64,000 nt of DNA from Membranipora membranacea. Its lineage: Eukaryota > Bryozoa > Gymnolaemata > Cheilostomatida > Membraniporidae. The notes below the pieces were generated by a model. It worked only from the letters and a program-made list of their open reading frames with translations, had not been told where the DNA came from and searched no databases. Shown piece by piece: positions 48,489 through 60,556 of this stretch. The DNA is taken from assembly GCA_914767715.1 (NCBI GenBank), contig OU612074.1, positions 12,138,062 to 12,202,061 of the forward strand. The letters run 5' to 3'. How positions within the stretch are numbered: position 1 is the first letter of the stretch; each line of letters begins with the position of its first letter. Made by a program: the position numbers and the translations under genes.

Positions 48489-51400
48489 ATGGAGTGTGCT
48501 GCTACAACAGATCAGTTGGGATGCACCCACTGTCTGCAGCCCCTGAATGAGATGAAAGACCCCAGAGAGCTTCCCTGCATGCATGTTGCCTGTATTTCTT
48601 GTTTGGAGAGCGATAGGGAGCTAACTGAAAAAGGTTGCCGTGCCTGCAGGTAATAAGTTGTAAAACAAGATGCTCAACTCTAATCATTGTTGTTGTAAGA
48701 ACTTGAATACAATTTGAGGTCTGTAGACTGTCACCTACGGTTGATTTTATAGTTTTGCATTTGAGGGGATGGCTCTGCATTGAAATATTATCAAATGCCT
48801 GAACAATACTGTACTGCGGGCTCATAGTTTTACGCGAGGCAGGAAGACACTAGAATGATGCTCAATAGATACACTATAATTGAATGTTTTATGTCAGAAT
48901 CTGCTCACTCGGGACTTATAATATTATCTGCTGTTTATGTCATTAAAATACTTTTGAAGTTGGTTAGTTGTCCCAGACCACCCTTGAGGACCTTTCAATA
49001 CTCCCCCTACTGTTTTTTTCTCTAAACTACGGTACTGCTGCACTGCGATGCATAAAAAGAGAGTTTGACGTATGTTTTGTCCGATCTCTGTACCTACTAA
49101 ATACTCTACAGGCCATGTTCAAATCATTCAACTTTTTAAGTGAGCCTATTGATGTCAAGCATCTCCAATCTTTCACACCTGTGACAACCTCGGCAGAAAC
49201 AGCATCAGATAGAAGTGACACATCATCCACCGAGCTGTGTTGCAGTGTCTGTGAAGACAACAAACCTGCTGTCAGCTACTGCAATCAGTGTGAGAAGAAG
49301 ATGTGTAACACTCATGAACAGGTAGGCCCACAATACAACTTTGGCAGCTATAACAGCTATGCAAGGGATGGGCCTTTAAATAGAATTTTTGAGCCATAAT
49401 CCTTGCAAGCGCTTTTCTAATTCATAAACAATTACCACAGTATGTCAATTTGTTTGAAATTTGATTGAAATACCCTGCTGAATAACAACAGCTATGTCAA
49501 TTTCCCTATCAAGTACTATTTGTTGTGCGTAGAACAAATACCAAAATAAACAGTGATAAACTACGATCACACTCAGATTTGTTTGGATGGGCAGATTTTT
49601 AAATGAAAGCGCATGTATATTTCCCTGTATTCTTGTGTCATTTTCAGAACCATAGAGCTTTTTTCAAGGATGAACACAAACTGATATCTATTCAAAAGTA
49701 TTCAGAAAAGCCAAACTTTTACTTCAAACCTAAATGCAGTGCTCATCCACAAAGCCCTATTATAATGGCCTGCCAGAGTTGCCAGCAGTTACTCTGCTCT
49801 TGCTGTACATCCAAGAAATGTGACAACGGTAAGTATCGTCCTACTTTCAGAAAACTCTGGGTCTTTTGCTTCTTCATCCTGGGATTTCCAAACTGTTGAG
49901 ACATTAGGTTTATGGACATTATGCAAGATTTAAATCCATGGATAGCTGTTATTCAGTTCGAAAAGTAGGACTTGCAAATTCTGACAAATGTCCTCTACTT
50001 TTAATCCCGGAGACCATGACTGCAACCTAGTAAAATTATTTTTGGCATTTCATCATTGAAAACCAGGGAGACTCACTTATTATTTGGCTTGCTCAAGTAC
50101 ACTTCATGAGTCTGAGCATCCCCCCTCCCCCAAACTCATCAATACACACTCATGGTTCTTTATAAAGGTTCAGAGCATAGATGTTTCTCAGTTGAGGTAG
50201 TTGCGGCAGACATCAAGTCCAAACTGGAACAAATGATGACGCAGTGTTCTGATAAAGTAATCAAGTTTCGTCAGTTGGAGAAACAGACTTGGCAGTTTGT
50301 TGACTCGCTCACAGATAAGTGTGAAGCAATGATTGATCAAGTTGAAAAGACAGCTGAACGACAGGTTAGTAATTGATTTGTTGATCGGTTCAAGCAGTAA
50401 ATGGTCCGCTCTTTCTGAGGCCCCAAATTTGTAAACCGTTGCTTTCCACTTTTTTAGAGTGTTCCACTAGCAGCCCAACCATAGCTTTCCTAAACTAGCC
50501 GAAACCTATACCCTGTATTGGAATCAGTCCTTTTCATCACAATCCAATTTATGTTATGGTTCAACTTAACAGCCAAGGCTAGCAGGTAGGTCTGTGAGGA
50601 TTTGCTCTCATCCATCTAACTTTGAAAGTGTGCATTGTGTGACCTATGACTTGGCAGTCTGAAAAATTTCAGTATTTTTCCACAGATCACCGAGATAAGG
50701 ACCAAATCACAGTCATTAAAGCAGCAGGTTATAGATTACGAGAATGGACGTCTCGATGAAGTAGGACAGTTCATAACAGATCTACATGCCATAGTAAACG
50801 ACCTAGAAGGAGTCCAGGCGCAAACCCGCTTGTTTTTGCTTCAGAACAATCCTTCAAATGTAGTTCAAAAACAAGATGAGAAATTTTCAGAACTTAAAGC
50901 AGCCGCTGATAAAGATATCAACACTACATATGATGATGCAGGCCAAGATAGAATTCTACTCTCCAAAGGTAGGCGTGTTACAATAGTTTGAGATTCATTT
51001 GCAAAGAATTTTCATCCACTTTTATTACATACCTGTCACAAAGGCGATCCATTTTAAAACCCTGCACTGCATAATCCGTTATTGAGAGCTAGAATGCTCC
51101 ACTTAAACGATCGATAGGTGACACTTCTGCAAATGATAGGCCCATGCGTGATTGGTCCCTGACCAAGATTATCTCTTTATGACACAGTGACTAGTCTTGT
51201 TGGATTGTTTTGTGTGATAGCCTAACATTACATTACCTAACATTAAACTTCAACCCAGTATACCCACTGCTACCCAGGCTACAGGCTGCATCTGGTAATC
51301 ATTCCTGAATTTATTTGGTAGGTGAATTCCGTGGACTTCAGCTTTACTTCACTCGCATCGTTCCAGAGGCTGTCACATTTATGCGCAAAGTGATATGTCC

Positions 51401-54400
51401 GCAAGGAACCTTTTGTCGCTCAGTTGAGTTCGACAGTTATGGAACACTCCTTGTTGCTTGCAGTAAATATGCAGTACTATTAGACTCCGATTCATATGAG
51501 GTCTCCCAATGGTGCTTAATGTCGCACAACCTTCACGGTCTTTCACATTCAACAGAACATCAAATTTATATGCTCGATGATGATAACGTTGTCTACAAAT
51601 CAGGAAAAAACTTACAAAACTGCACGTTATATGCTAAAATTCCGGCAGCTAACACAAGCCACAAATCTAAGCTGCGAGTTTCTCAAAGATACGTAGTCCT
51701 CACAAACTGTTCAACACACTTGCATATTGGAAATCATGAAAACGCAGTTGTTGGTAAATACAACCTTCCTAGTGCTAGCTGGATTAAATCACTTTGCTTC
51801 CATCGTGATGGCAACCTAGTAACTCTTGACTCTGAGAAGGGAAATATTAGCAAATATCAACTTTCTGAGGCTGCTGAACCCAAGTTAATTTGGACCTGTG
51901 ACCAGTTCAAGGGAGCATATGCTGTATGCAGTGACTACGGAACTGGTCTAATATATGTGACCAGTCAAGGGAAGACTCTTCACATTCTGTCACCTGAAGG
52001 TATGAAGAATGATCATTTTCTTGGCAGCAAAACTGCCTGTCATGATGAAACAGTTCAGATGAATCAAATTCGCTTGCTGTTTTGATTGATGAGTAATCAA
52101 GCAAAATTTAATCCAGTCAAACTATTCTGCCTGGTCATTAAAGTGTTTGTAAAGGAACAGGGTTCTTGGTATCATTTTTGAGCTTGAGATGAGATTAAGA
52201 CAGCTATCACACATGCATTTGCATGAAAAATAAGTCTTCAGGGTTACTTGGTCTGGTAGGTTTGGGGGTTATAAGTTAACACTATCGAGTTGCCTACACA
52301 TGCACAGCCCAACTTGTCCAGGCGATTTGTAATGAGCCTATTACGGGGGAAATACAGTAATATTAGTGACTATTGTGGTTAGATATCAACTTTTGCAAAT
52401 ACATGACAAAGTCACTCACAAGTCTGTCGATGACATAAAAGTTCAAATTTAATGAGTTGAGACCCGCTAATCAAAACAACCTTCATTTCTGTTATGAGCC
52501 CATGTAGAAGATGAGATTAGAAGAACCACTGTACCAAAGATTATAAATACTGACTGTACATTACAATCAATGACTATGACCCATTCCCTGTCCACAGCTT
52601 TTCAAGCGAGTGATTTTCATTTTGCAAACAGCTGCGCTTGCTCTGTTTGAATAAGATTACACTGGAGCAATGTATTCTTCCTGCTGACAAAGCCTTGCTT
52701 ATTTCAGATTTACCTAAAAATGGTCCATACAATGCTTTATGGTTAGTACCAAATCTTGCGATAATATCCAACACTAGCCACCCAAATAAGATCCATACTG
52801 ATGAAATAACTCAAAAACTCGACAAATTAGTTTCCTATGTGACTGATGTGTGCTTTGACATAGGTTCTCATATGGCCTGCTGCACTCAGTCAGTAATATT
52901 GATAGTCCATGTTTAGATGTGCTGAGTATCTGTGATGCACAGATGGACAATATCTGATGTAAAATAATATAGAAAGTTTCTCAAGGTATTACACTGCTTA
53001 CACGATTATCAATACTCCTCTCTTTAGGAGGCAGTCAAATTCATTTACATTTTTCATCACCCTGAAGTCCGAAATAACTAGATGACAATTTTATTTACTT
53101 CAATTTACTTTGTGACTTGTAAATTCCAGTTTTTTATGTAAACAACAAAGTTTACCCGAGAAAATCTTGTGAGTCCAAACATCAGAATATTTGGAAAAAT
53201 TGTTGTAAAGATTCTCAAAACTTCAAATCACTCAGTATTAATCATCGCATGCTTTGGATTTTTACATCATCCTTATGCCTGAAATGTCGAGATTTAAAAA
53301 CAAATTATTTTAGACTTTTGTGCAAATTAGAAAAACATCCAGTATACATGTGTAAATTTAGTATCTTCCATTGATATTCTATTGAAAGCCACTAATCATG
53401 AAGCATAACGGCTGAAGACAGAGTTTGATTGGAATGTCATATCTTAGTATTTATAATCTTCAATACAATCCATGCAGCCACAATCTCATTTATTCATCAA
53501 ATAAATATAAACAAAACCTTGAAATACTTAGCGATGTATTGATCTGCCTTTATATTGCCTATTTCTATCTCGAGCAGTAACCATGGTTAACAGAAAATGC
53601 ACTGTGGGTTATTTCAAGTGGCCGAAATCATACAGATTTAAACTTGAGTGGTGTGACTACCTCAGGGACATTTTCCCCACGATAATCACATGGACTCAAC
53701 GTCGATTTGCTACAATTGCCTCCTGAATGATATTCAATCTCGCTCTCACTGGATCTGTTAATCTCCCTATAATCTTCACTCTCGCTGTCGGATGAGCTAG
53801 AGCTGTAATTTTTGCCGTGCTTGATTTCGATCGTTTGCTTTGTCATTCAATTACGAAATTTTATACACTATCTCATTTTACCAGCTAAGCCACATAACAC
53901 GGGACAGATTAACTTTGCATTGTATTCACTCATTCATTCAATAGATAAATTCTGTGTGGTTTAATATTGTATGCAGGGAATATCAAAACCACTGTGTCAT
54001 AACAAAAAGTCTTATTTACGAGATACTGTATATTCCCATTATAATCTAAGGTACTAAAAAGGTACTATTTTCTACAAGTGATCACAACTCCAAAGGAGAA
54101 TTATAGTACCTTTTTAGTACCTTCTCATCCCAACTTTGAGTGAAAATAATTCTTAACTGGGCCACAGGCTGCTTTTGGACATAGGATAATGTTCTAAACT
54201 AGACTGAGAGCTCTAGAATGATACCAAAAACCTGTTCCCTTTACAAGCACTTTAAGAGAGCAATTTACAAAGTTGTCTATTGAAAGAGGTGTGCATCCTA
54301 TGAACCTGCTTCGTTTATTTTTCTAGGAGAAATATTGAAGACCATAGTATGTGCTGCCCTTCCGTTCGATGATACTCCTGATGCTGAATTATGTGACATA

Positions 54401-54475
54401 GCTGTTTCTGATGGTAAGCTGATAACAACACAATATAAGTCCAAGGCTCTCAAGGTTTTCAAACTGTGTTTTTGA
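48489..54475 (+). CDS. TRIM-type RING/B-box/coiled-coil/propeller protein, 609 aa
   Basis: Seven exons with continuous phase: 48489-48649, 49141-49321, 49648-49828, 50168-50364, 50686-50968, 51322-51999, 54327-54475. Exon 1 is a complete C3HC4 RING (C12, C15, C30, H32, C35, C38, C50, C53), so E3 ubiquitin ligase activity is expected. Exons 2-3 hold two B-boxes (CCSVCEDNKPAVSYCNQC; CSAHPQ...CQSCQQLLC). Exons 4-5 are a helical coiled coil (KSKLEQMMTQCSDKVIKF onward). Exon 6 is an NHL-like propeller (VEFDSYGTLLVACSKY, CFHRDGNLVTLD). The last exon is 2.3 kb away: joining GAAG|GTATGA to TTTTTCTAG|GA gives LSPEGEILKTIV..., a normal propeller strand, ending KVFKLCF. Read-through instead gives 26 extra residues and a stop at 52085. 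Confidence 0.85.
52605..52916 (+). other. Unexplained open frame in the last TRIM intron
   Basis: The frame, open from about 52605 to a TAG at 52914, encodes a peptide with no recognised domain (CILPADKALLISDLPKNG). It follows a possible acceptor (TTTTGCAAACAG). No donor or start was identified. It could be an alternative exon, a remnant, or chance. Confidence 0.2.
54048..54123. repeat. Perfect 20-bp inverted repeat
   Basis: AAGGTACTAAAAAGGTACTA at 54048 and its exact reverse complement ending at 54123 are separated by about 36 bp. Each arm itself contains two GGTACT units. It lies in the last intron of the TRIM gene; a MITE-like remnant or stem-loop. Confidence 0.7.
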
Positions 54476-55359
54476 TTCTTTGATTTTCTTGTCTTAACAT
54501 TACCATCTGCCATTTGTAATATCTATAGATATATAAAAATTCAATTTAGCCAATTCACCATGGCAGTCTCCTAATCGTTGATCGTTCAGTTTGTTCAATC
54601 AGCAGTTGCTATATATAAGTTGGAATTCATTGACCACTTAACCTAACCCTAAATATTTGTCGCGTTAGTTTGGTGTGCCGTATTAGCTGTTTGTAGGATT
54701 TGAGCCTATGACTATGACTTAGGGCTATTTATGATCAAAAATTATCTCGTTAGAAATGTGAGAAAATATAATCCAATTTTTCACCAAATCTTTTTTCAAT
54801 TAGATCAATATGCAATAAATACTTGAATAAAAACAATACATAATATAATGCAATAAGATATGTAAAGAGAGGTACAGTTTTCTTCCATCAGTGAAAATTT
54901 TGATCATCAATGCAGTCTGCCCAGTACAAGTGTTTGAATATTTTTCTGCTAGCTCAGGACTTTGCTTGCTCACTCTTCCCTGAACCTGTGAAATGTGGGT
55001 GCCAAGAAAACCCCTGCCTCTGCCCTGCCCTTGAAATCCCCTACCTTCTGCCTTAGAAAACCCCTGCCATCAAATTGGTTTCTGCAGAAATTTTCCAATC
55101 AGGTCTTATGCTTTATAGATCATGTTGAAGAGGCAACTCCCTCTAAGGTGTGGGAGAGTGTCTCTTGCAAATCACAACAATAAGTTACAACATGGAATTT
55201 AGGGCAAAACCCCGGGTTACAACCTGCAGGCTTATTAATTCATTTTTAGCACTGGTTGTTGGTGAATTTACTTGCTGTGTCTATATTGGTGGTTGTCTCA
55301 AGGCTTGTATGGACTGGGAAGACTATTTTATCAGAGAGCAACTTGTTTCAGCAATGACA
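54476..55359. other. No supported gene
   Basis: It includes a short CCCCTGCC/AAATCCCCTACC repeat near 55008-55070. The open frames at 54995-55416 are repeat-derived or run into the transposon end. Confidence 0.4.
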
Positions 55360-55367
55360 ATATACGC

Positions 55368-56138
55368 CATAGACTTAATATACTACCTAGACAGGACAAT
55401 GCTTATGCTTCACTGATCATAATGTGTCCCACTTAAATAGCACGACATGACGTAATTAGTTTGTGCTGTGAGGCATAGTTTACTATATACCATTCAATGA
55501 AATAATGTGAAAAATCAAGGGACGCCGCGCATGATATCAGCTCTTGTCCGGCCCCTAATTATTTAAACACAGAGAAAATTTGTGAGTTTGTGTAAAAGAC
55601 CGTTCCGCACGAGATGGTATAAAAATTGACTCCTTAGGCGAATCTAGAGCGAGAACAGACCTGATAAGTTACAATCATTAGCCAATAAATACTGAAACAA
55701 ATACAGCCATCTACCACTACTATTCAAATGCACAGAATACCCACAACACAGTATCACAAATATTTTGTTGGATGAGCCAGATCAAAGCACCACCACCATC
55801 ATCATAGATTTTTGCATAAATATTCCTAGTCATGACTGAGCACAACCTGCTCAGCTTGGATACCTTGTTACAAGTTTTTACTGCAATTTTTTTGTCGCTT
55901 CATGAGGAAGAATAGATCTGTGCTGGAAATTGAGTATGCCAACTCCAGGTATGTATGTATGTATCATGAAGCTAGGGTACGTGGCACATATATATATATA
56001 TATTAAGTCTATGGACATCTCTCATCAATGAAATAATATAGTAAATCAAGGCACGCAGGGTATAATACCAGCCAAATTATATTAGATCTGTTTTAATTTA
56101 TGAGATACAAATTATCAAAACAAATACAGCCCTGTACT
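55368..56138 (+). repeat. Left terminal inverted repeat of the P-like element
   Basis: 771 bp, inverted match to 57774-58541. Within the arm, a block with TCAATGAAATAAT...AATCAAGG.ACGC and CAAATACAGCC occurs twice (about 55490-55720 and 56025-56138), so the long arm appears to have grown by internal duplication. Confidence 0.85.
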
Positions 56139-56364
56139 GAAACAGAAGATGAAAGATACTATGTAAACAAAGTGGTTACTGGTTTTAATATTCATCCTTT
56201 TTGAGATTATTTATTTATATAACATGAACCTGCAGCCTGCTGTCTCATCTTCACAAGTAAGCCCAGCTGCAATTTTACTATCATCAGTTGCGAGATACAA
56301 GGCAAACATAGAAGTTCTGGATATAATACCCACGCCGCTCAGTTTATAGGAAAACTATTTTTAA

Positions 56365-57321
56365 ATGAGCCTACAGCCTGCTACCTCGTCTTCACAAGAT
56401 GATAATCTGGCTGCCTCATCTTCACAAGATGATAATCTTGCTGCCTCATCTTCACAAGATGAAAATCCTGCTGCTACCACTTCACAAGATGATAAAGTAA
56501 GAAACAGCCCAGTGGTGGCTCTCATGTATGCATTGTCATATTTCCGTCTTTATTGGATTGAATTTTTTGGCATAATTTCTGCTTGTCCCATCCATCTAAG
56601 ATCTAAATCAATTAAATATTGTCATATAATAATACCCACATCCTTCTATACATGCACATAAATTTAAGGCTATAGACATAGTAAATAATAATCGATGGGT
56701 GTGATAAAATTTGAATGTAAGAAAAAAAAGGTGGAACGATAGTGATGGGGCGGGGGGGGGGGGCTGGAGGGAAACTATTTGAGATGACAATTCTGATTTA
56801 CTCCCGAAATATCTAACTCAGAACTGGCACAGCAGTCAAAAAGTGTGAGTAGACTTAATCGGTGATCTCGCAAATCTTTCTTGGCCATGCTGATGCTCCT
56901 ATGAAATTGATTTTACAATTTCTGTTTATCATATCAAAAGCTGTAGTTTAATGATAATTATTTGTATATGTTATCATTTGTGATGCTTTTAAAAAAGTCA
57001 TCTAGAAACTGGTGTGCTGCCTACGGCTGTGGAAATACCCCGGCAGGAAATCCTAATTTAAGCTTCCACGCCTTCCCCAGAAATAACGAGGAGAGACTAA
57101 AGGTATGGGTTTCGGCCGTTAAACGCAAGAACTGGACTCCATCCAAATATGCTGTTCTATGTAGCGAACATTTGAAACGAGATACATTTAGAAGGCCTCC
57201 TGGTGTGGGTGGGAGAGCTTTGCTCAAAAAGGATGCTATCCCAACAATTTTCCAATCCTTCCAACACTATCTACAAACCCCTAAAAGTGAAGAGATATAC
57301 GCTGGTCAGAATACACCATGA
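56365..57321 (+). CDS. THAP-domain protein of the P-like element
   Basis: The THAP domain (about 57005-57265) has the C2CH pattern (CAAYGC ... CSEH), with HAFP, W-x-x-x-V-x-R, NWTPSKYAVLCSEH and a KKDAIPTIF end, all diagnostic. It is a DNA-binding zinc module. The frame stops at 57321 (GQNTP) soon after the domain. A possible upstream exon (56365-56494) encodes MSLQPATSSSQDDN and a 10-residue SSSQDDNLAA-type repeat. It could join in phase 0 through GATAAA|GTAAGA and an acceptor before TCATCTAG (SSRNWC). Alternatively translation starts at ATG 56983. A degenerate copy of the first exon lies at 56224. A THAP-only product resembles the truncated repressor forms of Drosophila P elements. Confidence 0.65.
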
Positions 57322-57384
57322 AACAACCAAACTCGCAGCAAACACTGGCAATAAGCGCTCCAAACTGAGCAGGCTTATTGTGTT

Positions 57385-57740
57385 CAGTGACTCAGTCATA
57401 TCTAATTTTCAGCGATCGCTGATAGTGATAGTGTCTCGTTTGGAAATTTTGCAGCAATCACCGATAGTGGTAGTTTTCTAGTCTTTGACCCATCCGCAAA
57501 ATTCAGTATAATCCCACAGTATATATTTTTTTTGATAAGTAAGTGTAAGAAGTGGTTAGCTTACATTGCTCTACTAATTTGATTAATTTTAACGTATACT
57601 GCAACCAGTCATATCTAACTTTGCAATGCTCGCTGATAGTGGTAGTATTTTTAATTTTTGTCGTGCCCACAACAGCAATAGTGGTAGCCGTTAGCCTTGG
57701 TCGTGCCCTCATAAATTAGTATAATCCCGCAGTAACAGCC
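57385..57740 (+). repeat. Internal direct repeats of the P-like element
   Basis: TCATATCTAA, CGCTGATAGTGGTAG and AGTATAATCCC(G/A)CAGTA recur two or three times next to the right TIR. Subterminal repeats of this type often bind transposase, which is inference here. Confidence 0.5.
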
Positions 57741-57773
57741 CTCTGTTTTGTCATGTAGTGATAAAAGTGGTTA

Positions 57774-58541
57774 AGTACAGGGCTGTATTTGTTTTGATAA
57801 TTTTTATGTCATAAATTAAAACAGATCTAATATAATTTGGCTGGTATTATACCCTGCGTGTCTTGTTTTACTATATTATTTCATGGATGAGAGATTACCA
57901 AAGACTTTATATATATATATATGTCACTTACCCTAGCTTCATCATACATACATATCTGGAGTTGGCATACTCAATTTACAGCACAGATCTATTCTTCCTC
58001 ATGAAGCGACAATAAAATTTGCAGTAAAATCTTTTAACAAGGAATCCAAGCTGAGCAGGTTGTGCTCAGTCATGACTAGGAATATTTATGCAAAAATCTA
58101 TGATGATGGTGGTGGTGCTTTGATCTGGCTCATCCAACAAAATATTTGTGATACTGTGTTATGGGTATTCTGTGCATTTGAATAGTAGTGGTAGAAGTGT
58201 TAAGAGTAGTCGGCTGTATTTGTTTCAATATTTATTGGCTAATGATTGTAACTTATCAGGTCTGTTCTCGCTTTGGATTCGCCTAAGGAGTCAATTTTTT
58301 ATACCATCTCGTGCGGAAAGGTCTTTTACATAAACTCACAAATTTTCTCTGTGTTTAAATAATTAGGGGCCGGACAAGAGCTGATATCATGCGCGGCGTC
58401 CCTTGATTCTTCACATTATTTCATTGAATGGTATATAGTAAACTATGGCTCACAGCACAAACTAATTACGTCATGTCGTGCTATTTAAGTGGGACAGTAT
58501 TGAATGCTATTGGCCTGTCTAGGTAGTATATTAAGTCTATG
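57774..58541 (-). repeat. Right terminal inverted repeat of the P-like element
   Basis: 768 bp, inverted match to 55368-56138 with scattered substitutions and small indels (for example different TA-run and poly-T lengths). The divergence shows the arms have aged independently since insertion or were not recently homogenised. Confidence 0.85.
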
Positions 58542-58549
58542 ATATACGC

Positions 58550-60424
58550 TCAAACTATTCTAGTTAGTAATATTAAGACGTAGGGCTCAATTCTTTTTGA
58601 TGTTTTGAAAAAAGACCAATAGACCCGCAGCCCGAAATGAGGAAAGACAAACATTTTAATCAACCTCATACTTGCTGTATCTGTGATTCCCCTTGAGAAC
58701 CCAAGTGTGGGTTTATATCCAGCAAGTTTGCCGGCTTTGCACTGATGTAGCACAGGAGAAACTGAAACCACTGTATCTGTTTTAATCGAGAACAGCATAG
58801 GTTCTCAGTGCCATATTGAACTTTGTTTGACAAACAAGACCAATGTGGTTTTATCCCATTTACTTTGTAACATTTTAATTTGGCTGAAATTAATGGTTTT
58901 ACAAAGTGAAGTACAAAGTAAGACATACACAAAAATTGGGAACCATCACCTTTGCAACTTAGAAAACCAAGTATAAAATTGCAGCACGGCAACAGCTTCA
59001 GGGCCATAGTACGTACTCAAAAAGATTTCAATTATATGGGCTATCTAGGTGTTTATCAGTATTACTTTGCAGATATTTTATACAAAACACGATAGCTACC
59101 TATTGTCTGAACACAAATTGGTAGATGCAGCAGAGCTGGTAAAAAACCGGATCTGGATCAGTATTACTATAAACTATAAAGTTATGAAACTATTATAAAG
59201 CTATACAAACAATAACAACAGCTTCCATTTTTTTCTTTGTTTTCTGTTTTTTTCTGTAGTTATCCTTATCGGGCTGGGATTTTCAAAGGCAGGGCAGAGG
59301 CAGGGAAGATGTAGAGTAGATCCAATTTGAGTGTATTTCCCCCACAAAAGCAGTCAGGGGCTTACCAGTAATCGACTCCAATCGCACGATTGTAACAACC
59401 TTTTTTTAAGATGACCATTCCGAGCCCAAGACTGCATATGTGAGCGCATTGCCTTAATCTTGAATCAAACACAGACTTCAATCATTGTGATGAACCATCA
59501 AGAGTACTTACTGAGGATACCTCTTCCATTTCACGCTGCTCAATACTAGTGCTAGCCATCCCTTCAGAATTCCATTACCTTTTTATGTCATGATTTATTT
59601 TTCCTAAATTTGATACACAGATCTGCACACATTCTGCCGTTAGGCGCTGGAAAAGTCTGGTGCAATGCTGCCAACATCAAAATTAGCTTACAGTATTACA
59701 TATCTACTCATTGTGGGTAGTGTGACACGGTCTCTATGACAGGCATGTTCAAGAAAGGCAGCGAGCCTATTACTTCACAGGTGTATGGAAACCTCAATTA
59801 TGGCTACACCATCATGCAATATTCATACATACATACGTGAGTAATAAAGAAAACCTAGCCATGCAATCAGTTTGTTCCATGATTTTACATTTGATGGTTA
59901 ACCTGACCTGTCGGCTAAGGTTTAAGGATAGGCGCATAGTGTTTTATAGATCAAATATTTAATTTACTCGATTTCAATAGCTCCAATTGGTGTCCAACTC
60001 ACATTCAAAGCATGAGTTGACGATCAGCAGATCTGCAGGGTTGGAGTGGATAATCCTAAAAGGCGCAGGCGTTGGGTTGTTGGCGCCCCTGAGGGCCGTG
60101 TTGTTGCTAGCACCTGTATTAATGTTGGTTCGTAAGTCCTACAGTGCACTTTTTTGAGGTTGTATTGCCTATACAGACTGATACGATAATACAATAATCA
60201 TATGATTTGTTTACAATCTCACAAAATAAGGTGGAATTGTTTTTTTATTTTAAGCATGAAAATTGTTTTGGCAATTTTTTTTGTTACTGATACAACTCTT
60301 TATGTATTAAAATAACAACAAATACAAGAAATCTGGTGTTTTTTATACAAAAAATGTATCGTTTTATCATGAATATAGTTATTTTAGAGTATTCAATCAC
60401 TTCCCGCTGCTACTTTTTGGAACC
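58550..60424. other. No supported gene
   Basis: The open frames on the minus strand near 58550-59007 overlap one another in different frames and lack domain content. A short GC-rich hairpin-like stretch (GGCGCCCCTGAGGGCC) lies near 60082. Confidence 0.4.
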
Positions 60425-60556
60425 ATGGCAGAGCCATCAGCATATGCCTTCACGCCTAGAAGGAAAAGGGATATTGGTGATGTTGAGTACCCTGATCTCA
60501 GTGATACATTTAGTGAGGAAGATGAAGAAGAAGCAATTCTTTTTTCACGTGTATAA
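60425..60556 (+). CDS. Short acidic ORF, possible first exon
   Basis: The ATG at 60425 is in a near-ideal context (GAACCATGGCA). The 43-codon frame reads MAEPSAYAFTPRRKRDIGDV and then an acidic run with SEEDEEE before TAA at 60554. A weak donor (CGT|GTATAA) just before the stop suggests it could be a first exon. A possible following exon near 60947 (GVVDVVELDPYLIRSIHLHG) was not confirmed. Acidic N-termini like this are common in transposase genes. No function can be assigned. Confidence 0.25.
   Translation: MAEPSAYAFTPRRKRDIGDVEYPDLSDTFSEEDEEEAILFSRV

Larger units (their letters stand above)
55368..58541 (+). mobile_element. P-element-like DNA transposon, internally shortened
   Basis: The 3174-bp element starts CATAGACTTAATATACTACC and ends with its reverse complement. 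It is flanked by a perfect 8-bp direct repeat, ATATACGC (55360-55367 and 58542-58549). The terminal inverted repeats are very long, 771 and 768 bp. The 1.6-kb centre has a THAP-domain ORF. P elements make 8-bp target duplications and use a THAP domain to bind their ends, so the P superfamily fits best. hAT also makes 8-bp duplications but does not use THAP in this way. No transposase catalytic region is visible, so the copy should be nonautonomous. Confidence 0.85.

Noticed and set aside
48968-49140. Extension of TRIM exon 2 upstream to an acceptor at CTCTACAG (49111)
   Set aside because: That acceptor gives the wrong phase with exon 1 and an immediate stop; the acceptor at 49140 keeps the RING frame.
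53628-53846. Minus-strand 72-codon frame rich in Ser, Asp and Glu
   Set aside because: Composition resembles N-termini of some transposases, but no catalytic exon or splice site was found nearby; inside a TRIM intron.
55368-58541. Interpretation as a hAT or Mutator element
   Set aside because: hAT gives 8-bp duplications but uses BED-type fingers; Mutator gives 9-bp duplications. THAP plus 8 bp fits the P superfamily better.
58550-59007. Overlapping minus-strand frames
   Set aside because: Two frames over the same DNA with no domain, promoter or splice evidence.
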